A stretch of 7,401 nucleotides of DNA from CAYXFZ01 sp964464385 (GCA_964464385.1 CAYXFZ010000098.1:1-7401); one strand, 5' to 3'; shown: positions 1-6,171, numbered from the stretch's first letter. A program made the numbers and translations. The notes: generated by a model not told the origin, from the letters alone.

Positions 1-688
1 CGCCGAAAAGTCCAAGACGCGGCGCCACTTGACCGAGTTTTGGATGCTGGAGCCTGAGTTTGTCCACGCCGATTTGGAAAAAGTCTGCGCCTTGGCTGAG
101 GGCATGGTTCGGCAAGGCATTCGCGATGTGTTGGAACATTGCGCTGTCGATTTGGCCGCTCTGGAGCGCGACCCGGAAGTCTTGCAGGCCTGGGATCGAC
201 CTTGGCCCCGGCTTCGCTATGCCGAAGCGGGAGAGATGTTGTCGAATTGGCAAAAAGAAGGGCGCTATGTGTCCGAATTTCAGCCGGGTGATGATCTAGG
301 TGCTCCCGATGAAACCATCTTGGGAGAGCACTTCGGCTGTCCGGTGATGGTGACTCACTGGCCATTTGCCGTGAAGGCCTTTTACATGAAGCGCGATCCC
401 GAGGACGAGTCCTTGGCTCTCGGCGTGGATGTGATTGCTCCGGTGGCTGGGGAGATCATTGGTGGTGCCGTGCGTGAAGATGATTTGGATGTGTTGCGTG
501 CCCGAATTCAGGAACATGAATTGCCGGAGGATGCCTTTTCCTGGTATTTGGATCTTCGCCGCTTTGGCAGTGTTCCGCATGGCGGGTTCGGCATTGGCTT
601 GGAGCGCACCGTGGCTTGGCTTGCCGGAGTGGAGCACGTGCGCGAGTGCATTCCTTTCCCGCGCACCATTCAGCGTCTTCGCCCTTAG
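1..688 (+). CDS. asnS: Asparaginyl-tRNA synthetase, C-terminal part (5' end outside window)
   Basis: Cytosolic class II aminoacyl-tRNA synthetase that charges tRNA-Asn with asparagine using ATP. The reading frame is open from the first full codon at position 2 and gives about 228 residues of the catalytic core. The start of the visible part, KSKTRRHLTEFWMLEPE, is class II motif 2 in its AsnRS form. Then come GDDLGAPDE, the KAFYM segment, the APVAGEIIGGAVRE region (family form APGIGEIIGGSQRE) and motif 3, GGFGIGLERTVAW, whose Arg contacts ATP. The protein ends IPFPRT plus a short tail, the usual AsnRS terminus, so the 3' end is intact. AspRS is less likely because the IIGG/FPRT pattern is that of AsnRS. 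The anticodon-binding domain and start lie upstream of the window. The stop codon (TAG, 686-688) interlocks with the stop of the convergent gene. Confidence 0.97.
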   Translation, partial: AEKSKTRRHLTEFWMLEPEFVHADLEKVCALAEGMVRQGIRDVLEHCAVDLAALERDPEVLQAWDRPWPRLRYAEAGEMLSNWQKEGRYVSEFQPGDDLGAPDETILGEHFGCPVMVTHWPFAVKAFYMKRDPEDESLALGVDVIAPVAGEIIGGAVREDDLDVLRARIQEHELPEDAFSWYLDLRRFGSVPHGGFGIGLERTVAWLAGVEHVRECIPFPRTIQRLRP

Positions 689-1545
689 TGTGGCGTCAGC
701 GCAATGATGCGCTGTGATTCGGCGGCAACTTCTGGATGGCGCAAAGCCTGCCGGAGAATCTGCAGGGAATGGGGCAACAACAGGGCGACGGCAAGGCGCG
801 AAGAATCCTGGCTGCTGCGCATGAGGGCGGCCACTTGACGCGCAAACTGTTCCTTTTCGACCGAGGGTGCGACCTTTGCTCGGGCTGCGGCGGCACCAAG
901 AGCAGCCGGAAGACGGGACTCCAGCGCCGCCAGTTGTTGAACCTGTTTTTTCCAGGGCGCATTGGGTTCGAAACCGCAGGCTTCGCCCAAGAGGGAGTCC
1001 AAGGTCAGCACCAAAATCCGCTTGGGGAGTTCATACCGGCCATCCCGGGGCCAAGTTGCCCAAGGAGCATCTTCGTCCCATGCCGTGCCCGTGCGGAGGA
1101 TGGAGCGGGCGAGGGCCCAGGCGGGACGGCACCCGCTTTCCAAAAGGCGGGCACAGGCGGCCGCCCGCAAACTCAAGGGGCGAGTGGCATCCAAACTCAA
1201 TTCGGCCAAGGAGGGTAGGGTGGATAGAGGGACGCGGTGGGGCGCCAGAATGCAAGGCAAGGCCGTGGCCTCGACCGAGCGAAGCAGACCCTGGGTCAAT
1301 AATCCGGCGGCCAATGGGGAGTCAGCCAGGCAGCCAGCAGCTGCTTGCGCAAGGGCGCGAACCGCAAAATCTCCCATATGCGGAAGGGCCTTGGCCCAAG
1401 ATTCGGGCCGCTCCTGGACTTGTTCCCGAAGCCACAGCCGCTCCTCTTCTTGCAAGACCCCATCCGCGATGCGTTGCTGCAGGGCTTGAACCTCGATATT
1501 TTGGAGGAGGGGCTCCTGAAGGGTCAAGGCGAGCAAGAAGAACAT
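685..1545 (-). CDS. Hypothetical Ala/Leu-rich helical protein, possible N-terminal leader
   Basis: I do not recognise a family. From ATG at 1545 the product is 286 aa and begins MFFLLALTLQEP, a short hydrophobic stretch that could be a minimal signal peptide, although it has no basic n-region. The rest is rich in Ala, Leu, Arg and Gln with amphipathic helical character (for example LSLRAAACARLLESG and RQVAALMRSSQDSSRLAVALLL) and resembles an alpha-solenoid without clear repeats. A segment around residues 150-180 is rich in Trp and charge (DEDAPWATWPRDGRYELPKR). The start is uncertain. The frame stays open to an ATG at 1644, which has a nearby AAGGG, and no good Shine-Dalgarno precedes 1545. 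The coding claim rests on protein-like composition (opposite-strand frames are Arg/Gly/Pro-rich) and on the snug fit against asnS, whose stop overlaps this gene's TAA. Confidence 0.65.
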   Translation of the reverse strand: MFFLLALTLQEPLLQNIEVQALQQRIADGVLQEEERLWLREQVQERPESWAKALPHMGDFAVRALAQAAAGCLADSPLAAGLLTQGLLRSVEATALPCILAPHRVPLSTLPSLAELSLDATRPLSLRAAACARLLESGCRPAWALARSILRTGTAWDEDAPWATWPRDGRYELPKRILVLTLDSLLGEACGFEPNAPWKKQVQQLAALESRLPAALGAAAARAKVAPSVEKEQFARQVAALMRSSQDSSRLAVALLLPHSLQILRQALRHPEVAAESQRIIALTPH

Positions 1546-1572
1546 GGCTTCGGGGAGGATACGCTGTTTGCT

Positions 1573-2997
1573 GTGGGCATTTCTTCCATCATCCTCGGGA
1601 CCTTGCTTGCCGCCGGTTGGCAAACGCCGCCCGTCTCGCTCCATCGGCCCTTGTCGGATCCGGACATGAGCAGTCGCTGGGAAGCCATCCAGGAATTGGC
1701 GCGGGGCGGAGAGAATTGGCGGAGCTGGATGTTGCGTGAGGCAGTGCGAGGAACACCGATGCAGCAGCGTGCCTTGCTGTTGTGCTTGGCATTGGATGGT
1801 TCTGAGGAGGGTTTGGCCGTCATTCGCAGGGTTGCTCGCCCGGGTTCTCGAGCCGACCCCGAGCGCTCTTGGGCCCTGCTCCTGCGTGGGGCCTTCGATC
1901 CGGTTGCCTCCACCGATGCCCCAGCCCTCTTGAAGAAACTGTCACTTCCCTTTGATCGGGATTGTTTTCTCGTGGGATTGTTGGGCCAAGCTACAAGTTG
2001 TCCGGATCTGCATGCTTTCTTGCCAACACGCCGGCGGGGCCCTTCGGAACACGCTGCGGTTTTGCATGTCCTCAATGCCTTGTCCGGCCGGGCCGTTTCC
2101 TTGCCCGACAAAGAGGCCAGCGCGCCTCACTTGGCGGCGGGATTGATCGTTTCCATTTTGGATGGGGTGGGCTCCTGGCCCACTGCCCGCTTGCAAGACC
2201 CCACTTTCCAGAGCTTGGATCCAGTTTGGATCCAGGCCGCTCGCCGGGATCCTCCGCGCGGTCTCAAGGATCTCCAGCAATCGGGGATTGGGGCCGGGAG
2301 TGGCGCCTTCGCCATGGTGATGCACGAAGTGGATCCGGCCCGAGTTGGCATGGTGTTCGATTATTTGGAGGAGCGCTTGTCGGATCCTCGGGCTAGGCGT
2401 TGGTTGTTTGGTGCAGCTGGGGATCGCGGATGGGCCCCGCCCTTTCCAGAGTCTCCTTGGGAAGATGCCCGCGCCGGCGGTTTGCTGCGCCTTGCTTTGC
2501 ATGATCCGACCACGGCCGCCGGGGCTGCTGCCGCGGCTAGGTCCGCCGCTCGCAAATACCTCGTCTCCCAACCAAACCTCTTGATCTCTTGGCCCGCTGC
2601 GGCCGTCCTGGCGCTAGCTCCGGAAGAGGAAGATCTTGTCTGGCTCCGCCAGCGAACGGAGGGGGCCGAAGGAAGCAAAGCCGAACGCATGCACTTCATT
2701 TGGCAATTGGCATCGGGGAGGGCGGACGTGCGAGGACGGGGGAAATTGCTCCGCGCTTGGTCGCGGGAGTTGGGTATGGGCCGCACCGATTTCTTTGCCC
2801 ATCAACTCGGGCGCTGGGCCGTTCTCTATCTCACGAGCGGCAGTTTGGCCACCGAAGATTCTATGGATTGGGCTCGTTTCGCCGACCCGTTTCAGCAAAA
2901 GAGGCCCCACCCTCCAGGGCATGGGCTTTGGCTGGATCTCCTGTGGGTCTTGGAAAAGGACTTCCCTTGGGATTTGAGGAGCCTCCGAGTGCCTTAA
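1573..2997 (+). CDS. Hypothetical helical-repeat-like protein with probable N-terminal signal sequence
   Basis: I do not recognise a family. From GTG at 1573 the product is 474 aa. Residues 2-15 (GISSIILGTLLAAG) are hydrophobic and followed by WQTPP, which looks like a signal peptide, again without a basic n-region. Downstream the protein looks largely helical. SSRWEAIQELARGGENWRSW and the following LREAVRGTPMQQRALLLCLAL have the feel of HEAT-like helix pairs, and the protein is rich in Trp, Leu, Ala and Arg. No catalytic motif is visible. The start is ambiguous: a GGGGAGG at 1552-1558 suits an unusual CTG at 1564 (5-nt spacing) better than the GTG, and an ATG at 1666 would remove the leader and give 443 aa. 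It is divergent from the 685-1545 gene and convergent with the nucleotidyltransferase, 24 nt from its stop. The two divergent proteins may act together; this is inference from position and similar texture. Confidence 0.65.
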   Translation: MGISSIILGTLLAAGWQTPPVSLHRPLSDPDMSSRWEAIQELARGGENWRSWMLREAVRGTPMQQRALLLCLALDGSEEGLAVIRRVARPGSRADPERSWALLLRGAFDPVASTDAPALLKKLSLPFDRDCFLVGLLGQATSCPDLHAFLPTRRRGPSEHAAVLHVLNALSGRAVSLPDKEASAPHLAAGLIVSILDGVGSWPTARLQDPTFQSLDPVWIQAARRDPPRGLKDLQQSGIGAGSGAFAMVMHEVDPARVGMVFDYLEERLSDPRARRWLFGAAGDRGWAPPFPESPWEDARAGGLLRLALHDPTTAAGAAAAARSAARKYLVSQPNLLISWPAAAVLALAPEEEDLVWLRQRTEGAEGSKAERMHFIWQLASGRADVRGRGKLLRAWSRELGMGRTDFFAHQLGRWAVLYLTSGSLATEDSMDWARFADPFQQKRPHPPGHGLWLDLLWVLEKDFPWDLRSLRVP

Positions 2998-3021
2998 TGC
3001 GGGAGCCGGCTCAGGTTGATT

Positions 3022-3672
3022 TCAATCGGTTTCGGGCTGGAGCAGGCCTTCAATCAAAGCAAGCTGCTCCGGCGTGTTGACGTCCAAGAAGGGTCCCGGA
3101 TCTCCCCGGATTGTGACATCCAAACAACGATCGGGTTCTCGGTGAACAAAATCTCGGAGGGGTTGGCTAGGGGACAAGGCCAGGATTTCCGCAATGAGGG
3201 CCTGACCGATGACGAGCGGGTGGCCGCCGCGACCTGCCGGTGTCTTGGGTCGAACCATTTGCGACGCAGGTGTCGGAAGACCCCGCCAAGCGGCAATCAA
3301 CTTTTGAACGACTGGGGCCTGGAGAAGGGGAACATCGCAGGGATGAATCAATACGGCTTCCGTTTGGGTAGGCAGGGCAGCAAGGCCGCTTTGAATCGTG
3401 CCGGTGCGCTCCTGAGCCAAGCCTAGGTGCAGGATTTCTTGATCGGCGTGGGAATCCCCGCGGGAAGCGATGGCCTCCTGAGCAGCGGGACTCAAGAGCA
3501 AGAGCACCGCGTCACAGCCGCCGCGACGTAGAGCCGCAATCAAGCGCGGCAACATCCACCGTCCTTGCAACTTCAGTGCGGACTTGGGATAGCCAAGCCG
3601 ACTCCCGTCTCCGGCAGCCAGCAGGAGGCCGCAAACGAGGGGATGGGTTTGAGGTGCAGGATCTACCATCAT
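3022..3672 (-). CDS. MocA/MobA-like NTP transferase (probable Mo-cofactor nucleotidyltransferase)
   Basis: A 216-aa protein of the MobA-like NTP transferase superfamily (Rossmann-like, NTP_transf_3 type). These enzymes transfer a CMP or GMP moiety, typically to molybdopterin cofactor. The nucleotide-binding signature LLLAAGDGSRLGYPKSAL (residues 16-33) has the LAAG...PK form of MocA rather than the LAGG of MobA. PCDVPLL (112-118) holds the metal-binding Asp113. GRGGHPLV (147-154) matches the GHP motif of MocA proteins, and FLDVNTPEQL (196-205) is the usual C-terminal Asp motif. Length is normal for the family. The ATG at 3672 overlaps the upstream desulfurase stop as ATGA, which argues for translational coupling and fixes the start; the longer open frame upstream lies inside the desulfurase gene. 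It is the last gene of the operon. CTP versus GTP use, or another sugar-phosphate-like substrate, cannot be settled from sequence alone. Confidence 0.85.
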   Translation of the reverse strand: MMVDPAPQTHPLVCGLLLAAGDGSRLGYPKSALKLQGRWMLPRLIAALRRGGCDAVLLLLSPAAQEAIASRGDSHADQEILHLGLAQERTGTIQSGLAALPTQTEAVLIHPCDVPLLQAPVVQKLIAAWRGLPTPASQMVRPKTPAGRGGHPLVIGQALIAEILALSPSQPLRDFVHREPDRCLDVTIRGDPGPFLDVNTPEQLALIEGLLQPETD

Positions 3673-4799
3673 GTTTCGTTGAGAGCGGATTCGATCGTTG
3701 TCAGGCCCCAGGAAAATTCTTCTTCCGTGGTGGCTAGGGGCGGGGAAAGCCGCAACAAACCGCGGGGCGCGCCCAAGTCTATGCAAGCCGGAGCAGAACA
3801 TTGCAAGCCACCGCGGGTAAGCAATCCTCGTTGCGCCAAATCCAATTCCAAGATCTCGGATGGGATGGCTCGCGGTAAAAAAGACAGAATGGGGAGTCGT
3901 TGATCCCAAGTGGTTTCGGCAAGCGGAAACACCTGCACATCCGGCCGCCTGCGCAAGGAATCTTCCAAGTGGGCCAACCCGTGGCGCACGGAGCCAAAAT
4001 CCGGAAGGCCCGCGTGCAAACGTTTCAGGGCCGCACCTAGGCCCAAAATGCCGGGCAGGTTGGGAGTTCCGGCCTCCCAAAGGGTGGGCGTTTCGGTAGG
4101 CATGTCCAAAGAAGCGCCATGAGTGCCCGTGCCACCGGCCAAGAGCGGATCCGGGGTGAAATCTGGAGCGCAGAATAAAAGGCCAATACCCGGGGGGCCA
4201 TGCAGGCCCTTGTGGCCCCCGGTGGCGGCCAAGTGGACACCCCAAGCATCCAAGGAAAGTTCAACTTGGCCGGATGCTTGAGCCAAATCCAGCAGAATTC
4301 GGGTGCCGGATGCCTGGGCCAGATTGCAAGCCTCGGCGACAGGCTGGACCGTCCCCAAAACATTGCTGGCCGCCGTCAGCACGAGCCAATCCGCACCGGA
4401 GAGTTTTTTCTCGAGTTCGGAGAGGCGCAAAAACCCGTGGGCATCAAATCCGACCTCACGAATCTCCAAGGATCGCTCTCGCCGCAGTCGTTCCAGGGGA
4501 CGGAGGACGGAATTGTGCTCCAGTCGCGAAGTCACGACGACTGCATCGGCGGGAACGGAGCCGGCTAGGGCAAGGTTGAGAGCTTGGGTGCAACTGCTTT
4601 GAAAGGAAACGCGATCTGCTGCGCCGAAGCCGTGCAAGCGTCCGGCGGAAGAACGAATGGCCAAGATGCGCCGGGCCATGCTGCCATCCCCGCCCCGTCC
4701 TGAAGGCGGCGCAACCAGGCCCTCGGCCATGGCGGCCGCGACCTCCGGGAGATTGGCCCGACTTGAGGCGGCCCGGTTCCAGTCCAGGGTGCGGGGCAT
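3669..4799 (-). CDS. NifS/Csd-like cysteine desulfurase (PLP-dependent class V aminotransferase)
   Basis: A 376-aa fold-type I PLP enzyme, likely removing sulfur (or selenium) from cysteine and holding it as a persulfide. Visible active-site elements: EHNSVLRPL with His95 that stacks on PLP, SNVLGT with Asn146, LLDLAQASG with Asp171 and Gln174, and TGGHKGLHGPPGIG with the Schiff-base Lys197. WEAGTPNLPGILGLGAAL (241-258) follows, then RGGLQCSAPAC with the probable persulfide Cys334. GHKGLxGPxGIG, EAGTPN and RGGLxC resemble the cysteine desulfurase family represented by TIGR01977, some members of which accompany selenium or molybdenum-hydroxylase genes. The N-terminus reads LDWNRAASS instead of the usual LDNAATS, so one or two residues appear inserted. 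The ATG at 4799 fits the family N-terminus; no strong Shine-Dalgarno is seen. It starts 19 nt after the ThiF/MoeB gene and overlaps the next gene by 4 nt. Confidence 0.9.
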   Translation of the reverse strand: MPRTLDWNRAASSRANLPEVAAAMAEGLVAPPSGRGGDGSMARRILAIRSSAGRLHGFGAADRVSFQSSCTQALNLALAGSVPADAVVVTSRLEHNSVLRPLERLRRERSLEIREVGFDAHGFLRLSELEKKLSGADWLVLTAASNVLGTVQPVAEACNLAQASGTRILLDLAQASGQVELSLDAWGVHLAATGGHKGLHGPPGIGLLFCAPDFTPDPLLAGGTGTHGASLDMPTETPTLWEAGTPNLPGILGLGAALKRLHAGLPDFGSVRHGLAHLEDSLRRRPDVQVFPLAETTWDQRLPILSFLPRAIPSEILELDLAQRGLLTRGGLQCSAPACIDLGAPRGLLRLSPPLATTEEEFSWGLTTIESALNET

Positions 4800-4818
4800 G
4801 CCGCAGGATAAACGTGCC

Positions 4819-5835
4819 TTAGGAGCCAAACACCTTGGCCACCATGCTTCGAGCCCGCCCGGAGTCCTCGGTGCCTCGGACCAAAGTTCGCCCGTCTGCA
4901 AAACGAATCAATTCCAGATCCTCTACACGAACGCGAAGATGGTGCGTTTCCGATTGCACAGCACCAAGTTTGTCGGCCAAGCGCCGGGCCATTTGGGCAA
5001 GGTCGCAAGGGGCGTCGCTGGGAACATGGACCGCGTTGCCACCGCAGAGGGGCTCAGCTTTGGGTACAAGTCCGGCCTCCAGCCAAGGAAATTGCCGTTG
5101 CTGGCAACAAGGACATTCAGGATCCACTTGGCTTCGCAAGGAGCGCAGTTCTCCTTGCCAAAGATCCAGACAAACGTAACCCGGAAAGCATGCTTCGGCA
5201 TGTCCCGTGAGGATTTTCAGGGCCTCGGCGGCGGCATGGGCCGCGACGGCGGCGACGGCCGGGCCCAGGACGCCAGCCTCGCGGCAGGTTGGGGCGTCCT
5301 CGCCGGTGGGGGGAACTGGCCAAGTGCAACGCAAGCAAGGCCCATTGGGGAGATGGGCCCCGGCCATGCCATGGGTGCCCACGACACCTGCATAGACCAA
5401 GGGAATGGACTCGCGCACGGACCAATCGTTGAGGAGGAAACGAGTGCTGAAGTTGTCCGTTCCATCCAGGACCAGATCTACCCCGGCCAGCAGATGGGCT
5501 GCGTTGGCCGAGTGGAGGTCCTCCGCCAGGGGCCCCAACTTCACGTCTTGGTTGGTGGCGCGAAGGGCCTGTTCGGCAGCAATGACCTTGGGGCGGCCAG
5601 CTCGGGCGTCGTCCTCCCGAAACAAACTTTGCCGTTGCAAGTTGGTCCACTCGACCACGTCGCGATCTATAAAACGCAACTCGCCAATTCCAGCGCGGAC
5701 CAAGAGATCGGCCAAGGTGGATCCTAGGGCCCCAACCCCGACCAAAACAGCCGAGCTTTCCCGCAAACGGGCCTGACCTTCGGCGCCAATCTGGGACAGG
5801 CGCGTTTGGCGGTCGTAGCGGGAGGAACTCGGCAT
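4819..5835 (-). CDS. ThiF/MoeB/HesA-family E1-like adenylyltransferase with C-terminal ThiF-type domain
   Basis: A 338-aa E1-like enzyme expected to adenylate the C-terminal Gly of a ubiquitin-like sulfur carrier (ThiS or MoaD type). The N-terminal RYDRQTRLSQIG is typical. The ATP-binding loop is GVGALGS (33-39), followed by IDRDVVEWTNLQRQ with Arg68, RPK with Lys83, and DGTDN (124-128). Two CxxC pairs, Cys167/Cys170 and Cys241/Cys244, should bind structural zinc as in MoeB. APTCREAGVLGP carries Cys184 at the conserved cysteine position. Instead of a rhodanese domain, residues 264-338 (CGGNAVHVPS to the end, with RFADGRTLVRGTED) resemble the C-terminal domain of Bacillus-type ThiF. The ATG at 5835 matches the family N-terminus; the longer open frame runs back into tRNA-Leu. 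It is the first operon gene, 9 nt after the tRNA, with no Shine-Dalgarno. ThiF versus MoeB role is unresolved. Confidence 0.92.
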   Translation of the reverse strand: MPSSSRYDRQTRLSQIGAEGQARLRESSAVLVGVGALGSTLADLLVRAGIGELRFIDRDVVEWTNLQRQSLFREDDARAGRPKVIAAEQALRATNQDVKLGPLAEDLHSANAAHLLAGVDLVLDGTDNFSTRFLLNDWSVRESIPLVYAGVVGTHGMAGAHLPNGPCLRCTWPVPPTGEDAPTCREAGVLGPAVAAVAAHAAAEALKILTGHAEACFPGYVCLDLWQGELRSLRSQVDPECPCCQQRQFPWLEAGLVPKAEPLCGGNAVHVPSDAPCDLAQMARRLADKLGAVQSETHHLRVRVEDLELIRFADGRTLVRGTEDSGRARSMVAKVFGS

Positions 5836-5844
5836 GGTGAGAAG

Positions 5845-5926
5845 TGCGAGAGGGGGGACTCGAACCCCCACAGGTTTCCCTACGAGGTCCTAAACCTCGC
5901 GCGTCTGCCAATTCCGCCACTCTCGC
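5845..5926 (-). tRNA. tRNA-Leu (anticodon UAG)
   Basis: An 82-nt class II tRNA without encoded CCA. The acceptor is GCGAGAG/CTCTCGC with discriminator A73 at 5845. The D arm contains TGGCGGAATTGGCAGACGC. The anticodon stem is CGAGG/CCTCG around loop TTTAGGA, with TAG at 5890-5892. The long variable arm is AGG-GAAA-CCT, and the T arm is GGGGG-TTCGAGT-CCCCC. The long variable arm plus UAG makes it a CUN-reading leucine tRNA. After A73 the strand reads CTTCTC, so CCA must be added enzymatically. It follows tRNA-His by 9 nt and precedes the E1-like gene by 9 nt. Confidence 0.97.
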
Positions 5927-5935
5927 AGAGGGGAT

Positions 5936-6013
5936 TGGGGTGGGTAACGGGATTTGAACCCGCGACCCCCAGAACCACAATCTGGTGCTCTAACCAACTG
6001 AGCTATACCCACC
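5936..6013 (-). tRNA. tRNA-His (anticodon GUG), CCA encoded
   Basis: The acceptor is GTGGGTA/TACCCAC, with the extra G-1 at 6013 facing discriminator C73 at 5939, the identity pair for bacterial HisRS. CCA is encoded at 5936-5938. The D arm is GCTCAGTTGGTTAGAGC. The anticodon stem is CCAGA/TCTGG with loop TTGTGGT and anticodon GTG at 5976-5978. The T arm is GCGGG-TTCAAAT-CCCGT. It reads both His codons. A sigma70-like promoter lies just upstream. Confidence 0.97.
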
Positions 6014-6025
6014 ACGCGGACGGAC

Positions 6026-6054
6026 ATTCTAGGAGTGCTTCGGGACATCGCCAA
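6026..6054 (-). promoter_or_regulatory. Sigma70-like promoter for tRNA-His/tRNA-Leu and probably the downstream operon
   Basis: On the minus strand TTGGCG (6049-6054, 4 of 6 matches to TTGACA) and TAGAAT (6026-6031, 5 of 6 to TATAAT) are separated by exactly 17 nt. Transcription would begin near 6018-6020, a few bases before the tRNA-His 5' end. The discriminator (GTCCGTC) is GC-rich, as in stable-RNA promoters under stringent control; that regulation is inference. No other promoter is evident before the E1-like gene. Confidence 0.6.
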
Positions 6055-6069
6055 GAGAAGACGCAAGCG

Positions 6070-6094
6070 AAAAAGGGATTCTGGATTAGCCCAG
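6070..6094 (-). terminator. Possible weak terminator after tRNA-Arg
   Basis: Immediately after the tRNA-Arg CCA the minus strand has CTGG-GCTAAT-CCAG, a 4-bp stem, then AATCCC and a run of five T (6070-6074). A competing GGG/CCC pairing touches the T run. The stem is short, so this may attenuate rather than stop transcription. The separate promoter before tRNA-His is consistent with a break here. Confidence 0.25.
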
Positions 6095-6171
6095 TGGCGC
6101 GCCCGGCAGGACTTGAACCTGCAACCTGCGGATTAGAAGTCCGCTGCTCGATCCAGTTGAGCTACGGGCGC
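6095..6171 (-). tRNA. tRNA-Arg (anticodon UCU), CCA encoded
   Basis: The acceptor is GCGCCCG/CGGGCGC with discriminator G73, and CCA is encoded at 6095-6097. The D arm is GCTCAACTGGATCGAGC. The anticodon stem is GCGGA/TCCGC with loop CTTCTAA and anticodon TCT at 6135-6137. The T arm is GCAGG-TTCAAGT-CCTGC. It decodes AGA/AGG. It is the first of three same-strand tRNAs and is divergent from the GIY-YIG gene. Confidence 0.97.

Noticed and set aside
1345..1572. Upstream extension of the plus-strand hypothetical protein to ATG 1345
   Set aside because: It would lie antisense to the start of the 685-1545 gene, and the added residues look random before the hydrophobic leader.
736..1739. Long plus-strand open frames (up to 290 codons) opposite the 685-1545 gene
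   Set aside because: Translations are Arg/Gly/Pro-rich with no protein-like pattern, and several overlap one another. They are best read as antisense shadows.
1524..2786. Minus-strand open frames of 141-209 codons opposite the 1573-2997 gene
   Set aside because: They are Ser/Arg/Pro-rich shadows with no recognisable motif, inside a more convincing plus-strand gene.
3003..3012. GAGCCGGCTC palindrome between convergent genes, considered as a terminator
   Set aside because: There is no loop and no T run on either strand, and the stem would be too short after forming a loop.
3673..4245. Long N-terminal extension of the nucleotidyltransferase frame
   Set aside because: It overlaps the desulfurase coding region completely. 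The family N-terminus and the ATGA junction place the start at 3672.
4657..5727. A 356-codon plus-strand open frame
   Set aside because: It is antisense to the well-supported E1-like and desulfurase genes and has no protein-like motif.
5845..6171. tRNA cluster as an integration site of a mobile element
   Set aside because: There is no integrase, no duplicated tRNA 3' fragment and no compositional break on either side.
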